Positions 38,116-46,645 of a stretch of DNA of 64,000 nt are shown here, in pieces. Origin of the DNA: CAWCUU01 sp963798855 (GTDB lineage: Bacteria; Gemmatimonadota; Gemmatimonadetes; Longimicrobiales; RSA9). Within the stretch, counting starts at the first letter, position 1. Every line of letters starts with the position of its first letter. The stretch covers positions 1-64,000 of the forward strand of contig CAWCUU010000004.1 of assembly GCA_963798855.1 (NCBI GenBank), given 5' to 3'. The translations under genes and the position numbers were made by a program. A model generated the notes under the pieces. The model was not told where the DNA came from, made no database searches, and saw nothing but the letters and a program-made list of their open reading frames with translations.

Positions 38116-38407
38116 GCTTCCGCTTCCCGCCCTTCCGGTAGCCCCCGCCGTAGAGGTATTCGTCGGCGCGCTCCGCCACATTGGCCGGGAAGTCGTCGTC
38201 GCCCGCCGTCGCGACGAGTTGCCGCAGCGAGAAGCCCGGCGCCTTGCCTCCCAGCGTCTCGTCCGCGAGGCGACGCAGCCCTCGCCGGAACAGCTCCGTC
38301 TTCGCCAGCCCCGTCGCTTCCACCATCTCCTCGAGCAGCTCGCGGTCGCGCTCGTCGAGGTAGACGACCGCCTGCTCGCGGACCTTCTTCTTCGCCTGCT
38401 TCGCCAT
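38099..38407 (-). CDS. Ribbon-helix-helix antitoxin (VapB-type)
   Basis: A 102-residue basic protein starting MAKQAKKKVREQAVVYLDER then DRELLEEMVEATGLAKTELF, the RHH DNA-binding pattern (strand, then two helices). The tail (FSLRQLVATAGDDDFPANV) is the probable toxin-binding part. It precedes and overlaps the PIN gene. A strong promoter with overlapping inverted repeat lies directly upstream (38421-38471). Confidence 0.75.
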   Translation of the reverse strand: MAKQAKKKVREQAVVYLDERDRELLEEMVEATGLAKTELFRRGLRRLADETLGGKAPGFSLRQLVATAGDDDFPANVAERADEYLYGGGYRKGGKRKRAGSG

Positions 38408-38420
38408 GACCGCCCTCGGC

Positions 38421-38471
38421 TGCATGCACTATGTACTAGTATAGTATGCATGTAAGGGGCCCGTACGTCAA
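38421..38471 (-). promoter_or_regulatory. Promoter and operator of the VapBC operon
   Basis: On the minus strand TTGACG (38466-38471), 17 bases, then CATACT (38443-38448), a near-consensus sigma-70 promoter. The -10 is embedded in an imperfect palindrome around ACTAGT (arms TGCAT..ACTAT and ATAGTATGCA, 38421-38450). That is a good candidate operator for antitoxin autorepression. Confidence 0.6.
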
Positions 38472-38540
38472 TGCGAGAGCGCCAGCGGGCGCGATCGCGG
38501 GGAAATCGAACGGGAGGCGAGCGCGGGAACCGAGCGCGGG

Positions 38541-38921
38541 CTACGCCAGCTTCAGCCCGTCCACGCGCTCGAAGTGTTTCCGGTTGCGCGTGAGGAGGTC
38601 CGCGGAGCGGGCGAGGCAGATGCCGGCGATCAGGTAGTCGGCCATGCCGATGCCCTCGCCGCGCGATTCGAGCGCGGACCGGACGCCGGCGGCGCGCTCC
38701 GCCGCGGCCTCATCGAAAGGAAGGATCTCCAGGGCGTCGAGCAGCCTCTCGGTCGCGTCGCGAACCTCCGCGTCGCCGGCTCCGCTGCGCAGCTCGAAGA
38801 CGCTGATCGAGGTCGTCGCGAGCGTCCCGGCGCGGAGGCCCCGCTCGACCGCCTCGACCGCTTCAGCGTGGCCGCGGAGCGCGTCGATGAGCACGTCGCT
38901 GTCGGCGATCGTCAACGCCAT
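38541..38921 (-). CDS. PIN domain toxin (VapC-type)
   Basis: A 126-residue PIN protein: MALTIADSDVLIDALRGHAE (first D), SISVFELRSGAGDAEV (E), then GEGIGMADYLIAGICLARSA and LLTRNRKHFERVDGLKL (third and fourth catalytic positions). This is the standard VapC layout, a Mg-dependent RNase. It overlaps the upstream antitoxin gene by ten bases and is the second VapBC pair within 1.5 kb, both on the minus strand. Confidence 0.85.
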   Translation of the reverse strand: MALTIADSDVLIDALRGHAEAVEAVERGLRAGTLATTSISVFELRSGAGDAEVRDATERLLDALEILPFDEAAAERAAGVRSALESRGEGIGMADYLIAGICLARSADLLTRNRKHFERVDGLKLA

Positions 38922-39151
38922 CGCCCTCGCGCGCGGCGCACGGATTCCTCGAGCGCGGCCGCCTGTTCCGGCGTGATCGAGCCGAGCGCGTCCAGTGCGG
39001 CCTCGACGCGCTCCTCCCGCGAGTCGATCTCCTCGAGGTAGCGCGCGACGGCCTCGGCGACGAGACCGGAAAAGCCCTTCTCGCCTCGGGTCGCGGCGAT
39101 GTGGAGCAAGCGGGCGCGCAATTCGTCGGGCAGCTCAATGGTGGTTCTCAT
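38912..39151 (-). CDS. Ribbon-helix-helix antitoxin (VapB-type)
   Basis: A 79-residue protein with a classic RHH start MRTTIELPDELRARLLHIAA then TRGEKGFSGLVAEAVARYLE, followed by an Ala/Glu-rich tail that would wrap the toxin. ATG at 39151. Its end overlaps the PIN toxin gene start, so the pair is translated together. Confidence 0.82.
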   Translation of the reverse strand: MRTTIELPDELRARLLHIAATRGEKGFSGLVAEAVARYLEEIDSREERVEAALDALGSITPEQAAALEESVRRARGRWR

Positions 39152-39689
39152 GCCGGAAGCTCGAACACATGCACGTGCATGTCAAGGCTCGCAGCCCCGG
39201 CCCCGACCATTATGGGCCGGTCCGACCTTCTCACCTCCATGGTCCAATGGTTCCCCCCTGTGCGGGTGCGTGTGCCTGTGCGCGACCCGTGCCCGGCTGT
39301 TCCCTGACCCGCTTGCGCTTGCGTGGCCCGCGTGCGTGCCCGGCTCTTTCGTTCGCACGCGGGCACGCAAGCGGGTCGGGCACGCGTGTAGGGGTGGACC
39401 CCGGGCACGAACCAACGCACCCGCACCGGCACACGCACACGGGAGCTGACGCGCTCGCCCTCGCGCTCGCGCTCGCCCGATTCCACCGCGGGAACCTCGC
39501 CGGCGCGCTTAGGATTGCCCGCAAAATGACATTGCGACGCGGAATCCGCCGATCAGCCGCCGGGAGTGTCTCTTCCCGGGCACCTTCTTCGTTCCACTAC
39601 AACGAGACTCCTTCCTACTCGCCGAGGCCAGGGCGACGCCGCCCGCGTTGCGGCGAGATCTCCGCGTTTCTCCCACCCCGGAGGATCCA
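39152..39689. other. Low-complexity intergenic region
   Basis: No recognisable gene. Bases about 39255-39480 are built from short degenerate repeats of GTG/CGTG/GCACGC type on both strands. They give artificial open frames of His/Pro/Arg or Val/Arg composition. The last 12 bases before the SusC start contain its ribosome-binding site (GGAGG at 39680). Confidence 0.5.
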
Positions 39690-42590
39690 ATGAGTCGATG
39701 CCTGGCCCTGCCGGCCCTGCTGGCCGGCGCCGTAACCCTGCTCGCGGGCGGTGCGGCGCCGCTCGCGGCCGGCGCGCCCGCGCTGCTCGTACAGCAGCAG
39801 CAGGAGGGTCGCGTGATCGGGCGCGTGGTGGACGCGCGAACGCAGGCGCCGCTCCCCTCGGTGCAGGTGTTCGTCGTGGGGACGCAGATCGGGGTGCTGA
39901 CCAACGCGGACGGCCGCTACGTCCTGCTGGGGGTCTCCGCCGGCCAGCACGACGTGCGCGCGGAGCGGATCGGCTACCGCGCGTCGACGCAGTCGGTGGT
40001 GGTGCCGGCCGGCGACGCGACGACCGTGGACTTCTCGCTCGGCGAGGAGGCGCTCGCGCTCGAGCAGGTGGTGGTGACGGGCACCGGCAGTCAAGCCCGG
40101 CGGCGCGAGGTCGGCAACTCGATCACGCAGATCAACCTCGCCTCCGTGGCGGAGCCGGCGACGAGCGTCGAGTCGCTGCTGCAGGGGCGCACGCCCGGCA
40201 TGGCCATCAGCTTCGGCGGCGCGACGATCGGGCAGGGCGCGACGATCCGGCTGCGCGGCAACGTCTCTCTCAGCCAGAGCAACCAGCCGCTCATCTACGT
40301 GGACGGCGTGCGGCAGACCGCGAACAACTACCCGCGCAACGTGTCGCAGGGCGGCAGCACGTTCAACGCCGCCCAGGTCGAGGCGAGCCCGCTCGCGGAC
40401 ATCAACCCGGACGACATCGAGCGCGTGGAGGTGATCAAGGGCTCCGCGGCCGCGACACTGTACGGCACGGAGGCGGCCGCCGGCGTGATCGAGATCTTCA
40501 CGAAGCACGGCACGGCGGGAAGGACGTCGTTCACGTTCCAGACGGACCAGGGCATCAACTGGATCCGGCCCTACGGCTCCGACGTGCGGCCGCTGCTGAA
40601 CATGGAGCCGTGGCTGAAGAAGGCGTACGGCCACAGCGAGGCGGTGTCGATGTCGGGCGGCGGCGGCCAGGCGCAGTACTACCTCTCGGGCACCTTCCAG
40701 GACGGCGACGGCGTGCTGCCGCAGGACCATCAGCGACGCTACAGCACGCGCGGCAACCTGACGCTCCACCCGCTGAACAACCTGACGCTCCAGTGGAACG
40801 GCTTCGTGAGCAAGAACGACCTCGAGATGTCGCCGGACGGCAACAGCGGCGAGTCGATCTTCTTCAACGTCTACCGCTCGCCGGTGACCTCGCTCGGCGA
40901 GGCGACGCCGGAGAACATCGACAAGCTGCTCCAGCGCAAGACGACGCAGACGAACGACCGGCTGATCGTCGGCGCGAGCGCGAGCTGGGTGCCGTTCGGC
41001 TGGACGTCGCACAAGTTCACGTTCGGCTACGACCGCGCCAGCGAGACGGGCGAGGTGTTCCACCCGTACGGCTTCGTGTTCCAGCCGACGGGCGACATCT
41101 CGGCACTGGACTGGCAGAGCGAGACGGTCACGCTCGACTACGCCGGCAGCGCCGATGCGCAGCTGATGCGCGACCTGAAGGCGACGATCTCGGTCGGCGG
41201 CCAGCTCATCCGCACCGCCACGTCGGAGGTCGACGGCTACGGGCGCGGACTGCCCGGGCCGGGCAGGCAGACGCTCAGCCGGGCCGCCGAGCGCTTCGTC
41301 TTCTCCGGCGGCGAGCAGGTGAAGACCGGCGGCTTCTTCGTGCAGAGCCTGCTCGCGCTGAAGGACCGCTACTTCCTGACCGGCGGCCTGCGCGTCGACG
41401 GCAGCAGCGCGTTCGGCAGCAGCTTCGGGCTGCAGGCGTATCCGAAGCTGTCCGCGTCCTACGTGATCTCGGACGAGCCGTTCTGGCCGCAGTCGTTCGG
41501 CACGGCCAAGCTGCGCGCCGCGTACGGCTTCGCCGGTCGCGCGCCGGGCATCTTCGACGCGGTCCGCACGTGGAACGCGGGCGCGTTCGCGGGCCAGACC
41601 GCGTTCCTGCCGGACAACCTCGGCAACGCGAACCTCGGCCCGGAGAAGAGCGGCGAGCTGGAGGTCGGCTTCGACGCCGCGGCGCTCGACGACCGGCTCA
41701 CGCTCGAGTTCACGTACTACCACCGCCACACGACCGACGCGCTGTTCGCGGTGCCGCAGCCGGCGTCGACCGGCTTCGGCGGCTCGCAGCTCGAGAACGT
41801 CGGCGAGCTGTCCGCGAGCGGCATCGAGGCGTCCATCGACGCGACCGTGCTGCGCAAGAGCTGGCTCACCTGGGACGTCGGCTCGACCGTCTCGACCAAC
41901 CACACCGACGTGGTGAGCACCGGCGGCGTGATCTTCTACAACATCGTGCCGGGTCAGCCGGCGCCGGTGTGGCGCGGCGCCAAGGTGACGAACCAGGACG
42001 AGTTCGCCGACCCGGTCTACGCGCTGGACGCCTTCATCGGGCCCACGCTGCCGACCGTGATCGTCGGCCCGTTCACGACGTTCAAGCTGCCGCACGGCCT
42101 GCTGGTGACCGCGCGCGGCGAGTACCAGGGCGGCGCCTGGGGACAGGACTTCCCGTCGCGACTCGTAGCCCAGCGCGGCCCGCGCGGCCCGGTCGGCTGC
42201 GACGACGTGTACAAGATCGTGCCGTGGGCATCGTACACGGGCCCCGGCGATCCGAACGCGCCGGCGGCGATCTCGGGCGTGCGCGCGCTCGACCGCGCGC
42301 GCTGCTACAAGAACACGCGCAGCGACGTCTGGTTCATGCCGCTCGACTTCTTCAAGCTGCGCGACCTGACGGTGCAGGCGCCGATCCCGACGCGCTTCAT
42401 CCCACGGGCGACGAGTGCGCTGGCCAGCCTCTCCTTCCACAACCTGTGGCGCTGGACGAACAGCGAGTTCGCGTCCTTCGATCCGGAGCTGATCGGCTCG
42501 CGCGACAACGTGAACCAGCTCTTCTCGTTCATCACCGACCAGCTACCGCCGCCGGCTTCGGCGACCTTCTCGCTCAAGCTCACCTTCTGA
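39690..42590 (+). CDS. SusC/RagA-type TonB-linked outer-membrane transporter
   Basis: A 966-residue protein. Signal peptide (ALPALLAGAVTLLAGG...), then a carboxypeptidase-regulatory-like domain (VIGRVVDARTQAPLPSVQVF) at residue 38. The plug follows, with the SusC-type segment ALEQVVVTGTGSQARRREVG and LLQGRTPGMAISFGGA, and IERVEVIKGSAAATLYGTEA. The C-terminal beta-barrel ends in SATFSLKLTF, with the terminal Phe needed for barrel assembly. It imports an unknown large solute with its SusD-like partner downstream, using TonB energy. GGAGG precedes ATG 39690. The gene is intact. Confidence 0.92.
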   Translation: MSRCLALPALLAGAVTLLAGGAAPLAAGAPALLVQQQQEGRVIGRVVDARTQAPLPSVQVFVVGTQIGVLTNADGRYVLLGVSAGQHDVRAERIGYRASTQSVVVPAGDATTVDFSLGEEALALEQVVVTGTGSQARRREVGNSITQINLASVAEPATSVESLLQGRTPGMAISFGGATIGQGATIRLRGNVSLSQSNQPLIYVDGVRQTANNYPRNVSQGGSTFNAAQVEASPLADINPDDIERVEVIKGSAAATLYGTEAAAGVIEIFTKHGTAGRTSFTFQTDQGINWIRPYGSDVRPLLNMEPWLKKAYGHSEAVSMSGGGGQAQYYLSGTFQDGDGVLPQDHQRRYSTRGNLTLHPLNNLTLQWNGFVSKNDLEMSPDGNSGESIFFNVYRSPVTSLGEATPENIDKLLQRKTTQTNDRLIVGASASWVPFGWTSHKFTFGYDRASETGEVFHPYGFVFQPTGDISALDWQSETVTLDYAGSADAQLMRDLKATISVGGQLIRTATSEVDGYGRGLPGPGRQTLSRAAERFVFSGGEQVKTGGFFVQSLLALKDRYFLTGGLRVDGSSAFGSSFGLQAYPKLSASYVISDEPFWPQSFGTAKLRAAYGFAGRAPGIFDAVRTWNAGAFAGQTAFLPDNLGNANLGPEKSGELEVGFDAAALDDRLTLEFTYYHRHTTDALFAVPQPASTGFGGSQLENVGELSASGIEASIDATVLRKSWLTWDVGSTVSTNHTDVVSTGGVIFYNIVPGQPAPVWRGAKVTNQDEFADPVYALDAFIGPTLPTVIVGPFTTFKLPHGLLVTARGEYQGGAWGQDFPSRLVAQRGPRGPVGCDDVYKIVPWASYTGPGDPNAPAAISGVRALDRARCYKNTRSDVWFMPLDFFKLRDLTVQAPIPTRFIPRATSALASLSFHNLWRWTNSEFASFDPELIGSRDNVNQLFSFITDQLPPPASATFSLKLTF

Positions 42591-42606
42591 GGGAGGGAGG
42601 ACGATC

Positions 42607-43920
42607 ATGCGGATACACATGCTACGGCTCGCCTCCCGACGCGGCGCCCTGATCGGAGTCGGCGCGCTCGTCGCGCTCGGCACCGTCGCCGGCTGCGACC
42701 TGTCGGTCGACAACCCGGACCGCGTGCAGGATGGCCTGCTCGACAACCCCGGCGCCCACGCGGCCGTCGTCGCCGGCGCCAGCCTCGCCCTGTCCGAGGC
42801 GATCAACTGGGTCGCCTTCTTCGGCGGCGACGCCTCCAAGGAATTCACGCAGGGCGGACGCATCCACCCGGTCAAGCTGCCGCTCGATCCGGGTGAGCTC
42901 AGCAACGAGGAGATCCCCGACAACGCGTGGGACGCCGCGCAGGAGGCGCGCTGGGTGGCCGAGGACGCGGTCCGGCGGTTCCGCGAGTCGGCGCCCGATT
43001 TCGCCAGCTACGACCTCGGCGCGAAGGCGCTGCTCTTCGCCGGCTACGCCAACAGGCTGCTCGGCGAGAACATGTGCGAGGCGGTCATCGACGGCGGCGC
43101 GCCCGGCGATCATACGGAATACTTCACGCGCGCCGAGGACGCGTTCACCGAGGCGATCTCCGTCGGCACGGCGGCCGGCGACGACGAGGTCGCAACCGCC
43201 GCGACGGCGGGCCGCGCGTCCGTCCGCCTGATGCTCGGCGACGACGCCGGCGCGGCCGCGGACGCCGCATCCATACCGACGGACTTCGCGTTCTCGGCCG
43301 TCTACAGCATCGAGGACGAGGACTACTACAACTTCATCTACTGGGTGAACGCGAACCAGCCGTACCGCGAGATCAGCGCGTCCGGCACGTACTACGAGCA
43401 GTACTACACGGACACCGGCGACCCGCGCGTGAGGTGGGGCACCGATCCCGACATCCCGACCGCGGAGTTCCAGTACGTCCCGTGGCTGTTCCCGCTGAAG
43501 TACACGGATCGCACGTCGCCGATCGACCTCTCGACCGGCCGGGAGATGCGGCTCGTCGAAGCCGAGATCGCGCTGCGCTCGGGCGACTGGCAGACGGCGC
43601 TGAACAAGATCAATGCCGTCCGCACCACCGTGATCAGCGACAAGACCGGGGCGCCGCTCGAGCCCTGGACCGCGTCCAACATCACCGAGACGTGGACCGC
43701 TCTGAAGCGCGAGCGCGGCATCGAGCTCTGGCTCGAGGCGCGGCGCCTCGGCGACGAGCGACGCTGGGTGGACTCCAGCACCCCCGGCGCAATCGAGGAC
43801 CTGACCGACCGCGTCCGCCTCTGCTTCCCGATCGGACTCGGGGAGAAGCGCGCGAACGCGAACGTCGGCCCGGATCACGTCGATCCGAAGAACCCGATCT
43901 ACACGGGGACGCTGGAGTGA
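42607..43920 (+). CDS. SusD/RagB-like outer-membrane lipoprotein
   Basis: A 437-residue protein with a lipoprotein signal (ALGTVAGCDLSVDNPDRVQ) and helical TPR-like repeats, for example AKALLFAGYANRLLGENMCE. The typical RagB C-terminus has EAEIALRSGDWQTALNKINA and WTALKRERGIELWLEARRLG. It forms the lid of the SusC channel and binds substrate at the cell surface. It starts 16 bases after SusC, so the two form one operon. No glycan-degrading gene lies nearby, so the substrate is unknown. Confidence 0.88.
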   Translation: MRIHMLRLASRRGALIGVGALVALGTVAGCDLSVDNPDRVQDGLLDNPGAHAAVVAGASLALSEAINWVAFFGGDASKEFTQGGRIHPVKLPLDPGELSNEEIPDNAWDAAQEARWVAEDAVRRFRESAPDFASYDLGAKALLFAGYANRLLGENMCEAVIDGGAPGDHTEYFTRAEDAFTEAISVGTAAGDDEVATAATAGRASVRLMLGDDAGAAADAASIPTDFAFSAVYSIEDEDYYNFIYWVNANQPYREISASGTYYEQYYTDTGDPRVRWGTDPDIPTAEFQYVPWLFPLKYTDRTSPIDLSTGREMRLVEAEIALRSGDWQTALNKINAVRTTVISDKTGAPLEPWTASNITETWTALKRERGIELWLEARRLGDERRWVDSSTPGAIEDLTDRVRLCFPIGLGEKRANANVGPDHVDPKNPIYTGTLE

Positions 43921-43970
43921 TGATGGAGGGGCGGCCCGGGCGGAAACGCCCGGGTCGCCCCTCCATCATC
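43918..43970 (+). terminator. Strong hairpin terminator after SusD
   Basis: A stem of more than 20 base pairs with a GAAA-type loop: GATGGAGGGGCGGCCCGGGC pairs with GCCCGGGTCGCCCCTCCATC. It begins at the SusD stop codon. A U-tract is absent, so it may act as a bidirectional terminator or mRNA-stabilising element. Confidence 0.7.
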
Positions 43971-44600
43971 ACAGGCGCTGACGGCGAGGCGCTGACGGCG
44001 AGGCGCTCACTGCAAGGCGCTCACTGCGAGGCGCTACAGCCTGCTTTCAACGCCTGCGGTCAGCGCCTGCTTTGACGCCTGCTTTCGGCGCCTGCTTTCA
44101 GCGCCTGCTTTGAACGCCTGCTTTCGGCGCCTGCTTTCAGCGCCTGCCTCTCAAGGGCTACGCGCTCATCGCGCCGCGAGCTCGTAGCGCCGCAGCACCT
44201 GCGCGAGGACGCTGGCGGGGGGTTACCCGTGGAGGGTGGTATCGTCGGAAAATTGCGCAACGAGCGCACGGCCCGCGTGAACGCCCGACCGGAGGTCGCT
44301 CATGCGTGTGCCAGCGGCACCTCATCCGCCGTCGTCGCTTCTCTCCGATGTGTCGCCCGCCGGCCGTGTAGCCAAACGGCCCCAGCCCGGAGAACGGCCA
44401 TGATGCAGGCGCTGACTACGAGGCGCCGACTGAGAGGCGCCGACTGAGAGGCGCCGACTGCGAGGCGTTTACAAGAGGCGCCACCGCCTGCTTTCGACGC
44501 CTGCCTTCAGCGCCTGCCTTCAGCGCCTGCCTTCAGCGCCTGCCTTCAGCGCCTGCCTTCAGCGCCTGCCTTCAGCGCCTGCCTTCAGCGCCTGCCTCTA
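43971..44600. repeat. Clustered short tandem repeats in both orientations
   Basis: Four arrays of 13-15-base units. 43972-44036 is GAGGCGCTGACGGC-like. 44049-44150 is CGCCTGCTTTCAG-like. 44404-44470 is GAGGCGCCGACT-like. 44484-44600 has about seven near-perfect TTCAGCGCCTGCC units. The first and third arrays are roughly reverse complements of the second and fourth (CAGGCGCTGA versus TCAGCGCCTG), so large hairpins can form. No supported gene lies between them. Confidence 0.8.
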
Positions 44601-44987
44601 AACGACCTCCACCTCAGCGACGCACCCCCGCACCCCGGCGAGGCGACGGTCGCGCGTGAGCAGCGTCGCGCGGAGCGACTCCGCGAGGGCCAGGTACGCG
44701 GCGTCGTACGCCGTTGCGTTGCGACGGAGCTCCCAGATGCGCGACAGGAAGAGGTGGTGCGGGTAGCGCTGGATGCGGAAGTCGCGGAAGACCGCGAGCG
44801 CCTGCGCGCCGCGCGCCTCGGTTATCGCGCCCGCGATCTGGTATCGCCGCAGCACCTGCGCGACCTCGAGGTCGAGCAGATGGGGTGCGTGCAGGGGCTC
44901 GCCCGAGAAGAGACGCGCCTCGACCGCGGCCGCCGCGTCCGTGCGCAGCAGCACCTCGAGGATCGCGGAGGCGTCGACGACGATCAC
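44598..44987 (-). CDS. PIN domain toxin (VapC-type)
   Basis: A 129-residue PIN protein: MIVVDASAILEVLLRTDAAA (D, S), HAPHLLDLEVAQVLRRYQIA (E), and NATAYDAAYLALAESLRATL then LLTRDRRLAGVRG (D residues). This is the typical VapC Mg-RNase geometry. Its 3' end abuts the repeat array. The antitoxin lies 75 bases upstream on the same strand, a larger gap than in the other pairs. Confidence 0.87.
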   Translation of the reverse strand: MIVVDASAILEVLLRTDAAAAVEARLFSGEPLHAPHLLDLEVAQVLRRYQIAGAITEARGAQALAVFRDFRIQRYPHHLFLSRIWELRRNATAYDAAYLALAESLRATLLTRDRRLAGVRGCVAEVEVV

Positions 44988-45062
44988 ACCTCGGCCTCCC
45001 GGCGCATCGCTCGACGATACGCCTCCCTCACGCCGTGGAGGTCCGCTCGCGCGACGCGCACC

Positions 45063-45293
45063 TCAGCGCGCGCCGCGCTCGGCGCGCACGGCCTCCGCCG
45101 GGCTCTCCAAGGGGTAGACCGGCGGCAGCTCGCGGATCCGCCGCAGCAACTCGTCGGTCTCGGGCCGCTCGAGCTCGCGCCGGAGCATGTCGAGCAGGTA
45201 GTCCGACAGCGTCTTCCCAGCCCTCGCCGCGCGAGCCTTCACCTCCCGGTGCAGCGCGTCCGGGACGTTCCGGATCTGGATCATCGTGGACAT
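45063..45293 (-). CDS. FitA-like ribbon-helix-helix antitoxin
   Basis: A 76-residue protein: MIQIRNVPDALHREVKARAA then RAGKTLSDYLLDMLRRELER, the FitA/VapB RHH pattern in which NVPD precedes helix A. The ELPPVYPLESPAEAVRAERG tail is the toxin-binding region. ATG at 45293 (MSTM) or 45284 is possible. It pairs with the PIN gene downstream. Confidence 0.82.
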   Translation of the reverse strand: MSTMIQIRNVPDALHREVKARAARAGKTLSDYLLDMLRRELERPETDELLRRIRELPPVYPLESPAEAVRAERGAR

Positions 45294-45376
45294 GTGCGCA
45301 ACATGTTACGGTGTCGAGCACATGTCAATGGTGGACTCCGCCCGGGTCCGTGCCGGCGGGGCGACGCGGCGCTCCG

Positions 45377-46645
45377 TCAGAGGGTTTCCAGGAACGCGAC
45401 GAGGTCGGCCTTCTGCTGCGTCGTCAGGCCCAGGTGGAGGAACGCGTCGTAGCGCTCGACTACGTCGCCCAGCGTCGCGGCGGAGCCGTCGTGGAAGTAG
45501 GGCGCGTGCCGGGTCAGGCCGCGCAGCGGCGTCGTGCGATACATGCGCGTCGAGCTCCGCTCCGCCCACGTCGGCTCCACCGGCACCTCGCTCGGCGCGT
45601 GCAGCCGCGGCGCGTCGGTGTACGTCGGCGGGATGTGGCAGCCCGCGCAGCCGGCGGCGCCCACGAACAGCGTTCGCCCGCGCGCGGCGGCCGCGGCGTC
45701 GATGTCGCCCGGCTCCGGCTGCGGCGCGGCGAGGCTGAGCTGGTATTCACGCAGCGCCGTCAGCTTCGGCTGCACGAGGTCCGGCCCATCCGGGTGCACG
45801 TTGACGCCGATGCGCGGATCGGAGAACGCGCCCTGCCCGTGCATCTGCGTCACGGCTACGTACGCGTTCCAGTACGACACGGGGCCCTCGCCGGTGTACG
45901 TCTCGAGGGCGACGTCGTGGAGTCCATAGGCGGGCGGGATCACGACCGGGCCATCCGTGCGTCCGTCGAGGTTCACGCGCGCGTCGTAGAAGCCGGGGCC
46001 CCACGTCGCCAGGTACAGGCCGAACGGGCTGGACGGCGGGATCGCCGGCGACGCGCCGACGATCGTGCCGACGCGCAGGTCGTGGTTCGGCCAGCCGTCG
46101 AGCCGATGGCCGATGCCCGCCGTGACCGCGTCATCGACGCTCGAGTGGCAGAGCGCGCAAGTGATGCCGATGCTCGCGATCTGGTCGCCCTCGACCTTCG
46201 CCTTCACGCCGACGACCGCGTCCAGCGACAGCAGCGCCCGCGTCGTCGCGGCGTCGCTCAGCAGCGCGGGGCTCGCGAGCACCGCCTGCAGCACCTCCGG
46301 CGGGATCGCGTCGACGTCGACCTTCAGCCCGAGCGAGAGCGCGTCGAGCGGCGTCAGCGTCTCGACGACGTCGTTCAGGTGCAGCGTGTCGGTCCAGAAG
46401 TCGGAGTCGCCGAAGTCGTCGTAGCGGAAGATCTGCTTGCCGCGCGCGACGAGGCGCGGGTTCAGCGGCGTCCTCATCGTCCCGGAGCCCAGGTTCGCGC
46501 GTGGCGCCGTGGTCGCGGCCGGACCTGCGGCGTCGCAGGCGGCGACGGAGAGGGCGAGAGCGAGCGCGATGGTCGGCCCGAGGACGAGCGCGGGGACGAG
46601 CGAAGTCGCGAGGCTGAAGCCGGTCGCGTACGCCGGGCGTCTCAT
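45377..46645 (-). CDS. Di-haem cytochrome c lipoprotein
   Basis: A 422-residue exported protein. A long hydrophobic signal ends at a lipobox-like SVAACDAAG. Two haem-binding CxxCH motifs are seen, CALCHSS at about residue 163 and CAGCHIPPTYTDAP at about 335. The C-terminal TPLRGLTRHAPYFHDGSAAT with LGDVVERYDAFLHLGL is the pattern of MauG/di-haem peroxidase relatives. It probably transfers electrons or reduces peroxide in the periplasm. Its start overlaps the stop of the DUF4142 gene (ATGA), so it is second in that operon. Confidence 0.85.
   Translation of the reverse strand: MRRPAYATGFSLATSLVPALVLGPTIALALALSVAACDAAGPAATTAPRANLGSGTMRTPLNPRLVARGKQIFRYDDFGDSDFWTDTLHLNDVVETLTPLDALSLGLKVDVDAIPPEVLQAVLASPALLSDAATTRALLSLDAVVGVKAKVEGDQIASIGITCALCHSSVDDAVTAGIGHRLDGWPNHDLRVGTIVGASPAIPPSSPFGLYLATWGPGFYDARVNLDGRTDGPVVIPPAYGLHDVALETYTGEGPVSYWNAYVAVTQMHGQGAFSDPRIGVNVHPDGPDLVQPKLTALREYQLSLAAPQPEPGDIDAAAAARGRTLFVGAAGCAGCHIPPTYTDAPRLHAPSEVPVEPTWAERSSTRMYRTTPLRGLTRHAPYFHDGSAATLGDVVERYDAFLHLGLTTQQKADLVAFLETL

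Noticed and set aside
39615..42440. A 941-codon open frame opposite the SusC gene
   Set aside because: GC-rich coding sequence often leaves long antisense frames. The plus strand has signal peptide, plug and barrel sequence; the minus frame has none.
44229..44447. A 72-codon plus-strand frame between repeat arrays
   Set aside because: No ribosome-binding site, no family sequence, and most of its 3' part is repeat.
44484..44600. Short regular repeats considered as a CRISPR array
   Set aside because: The units are 13 bases with no variable spacers and no cas genes nearby; this is a simple tandem repeat.
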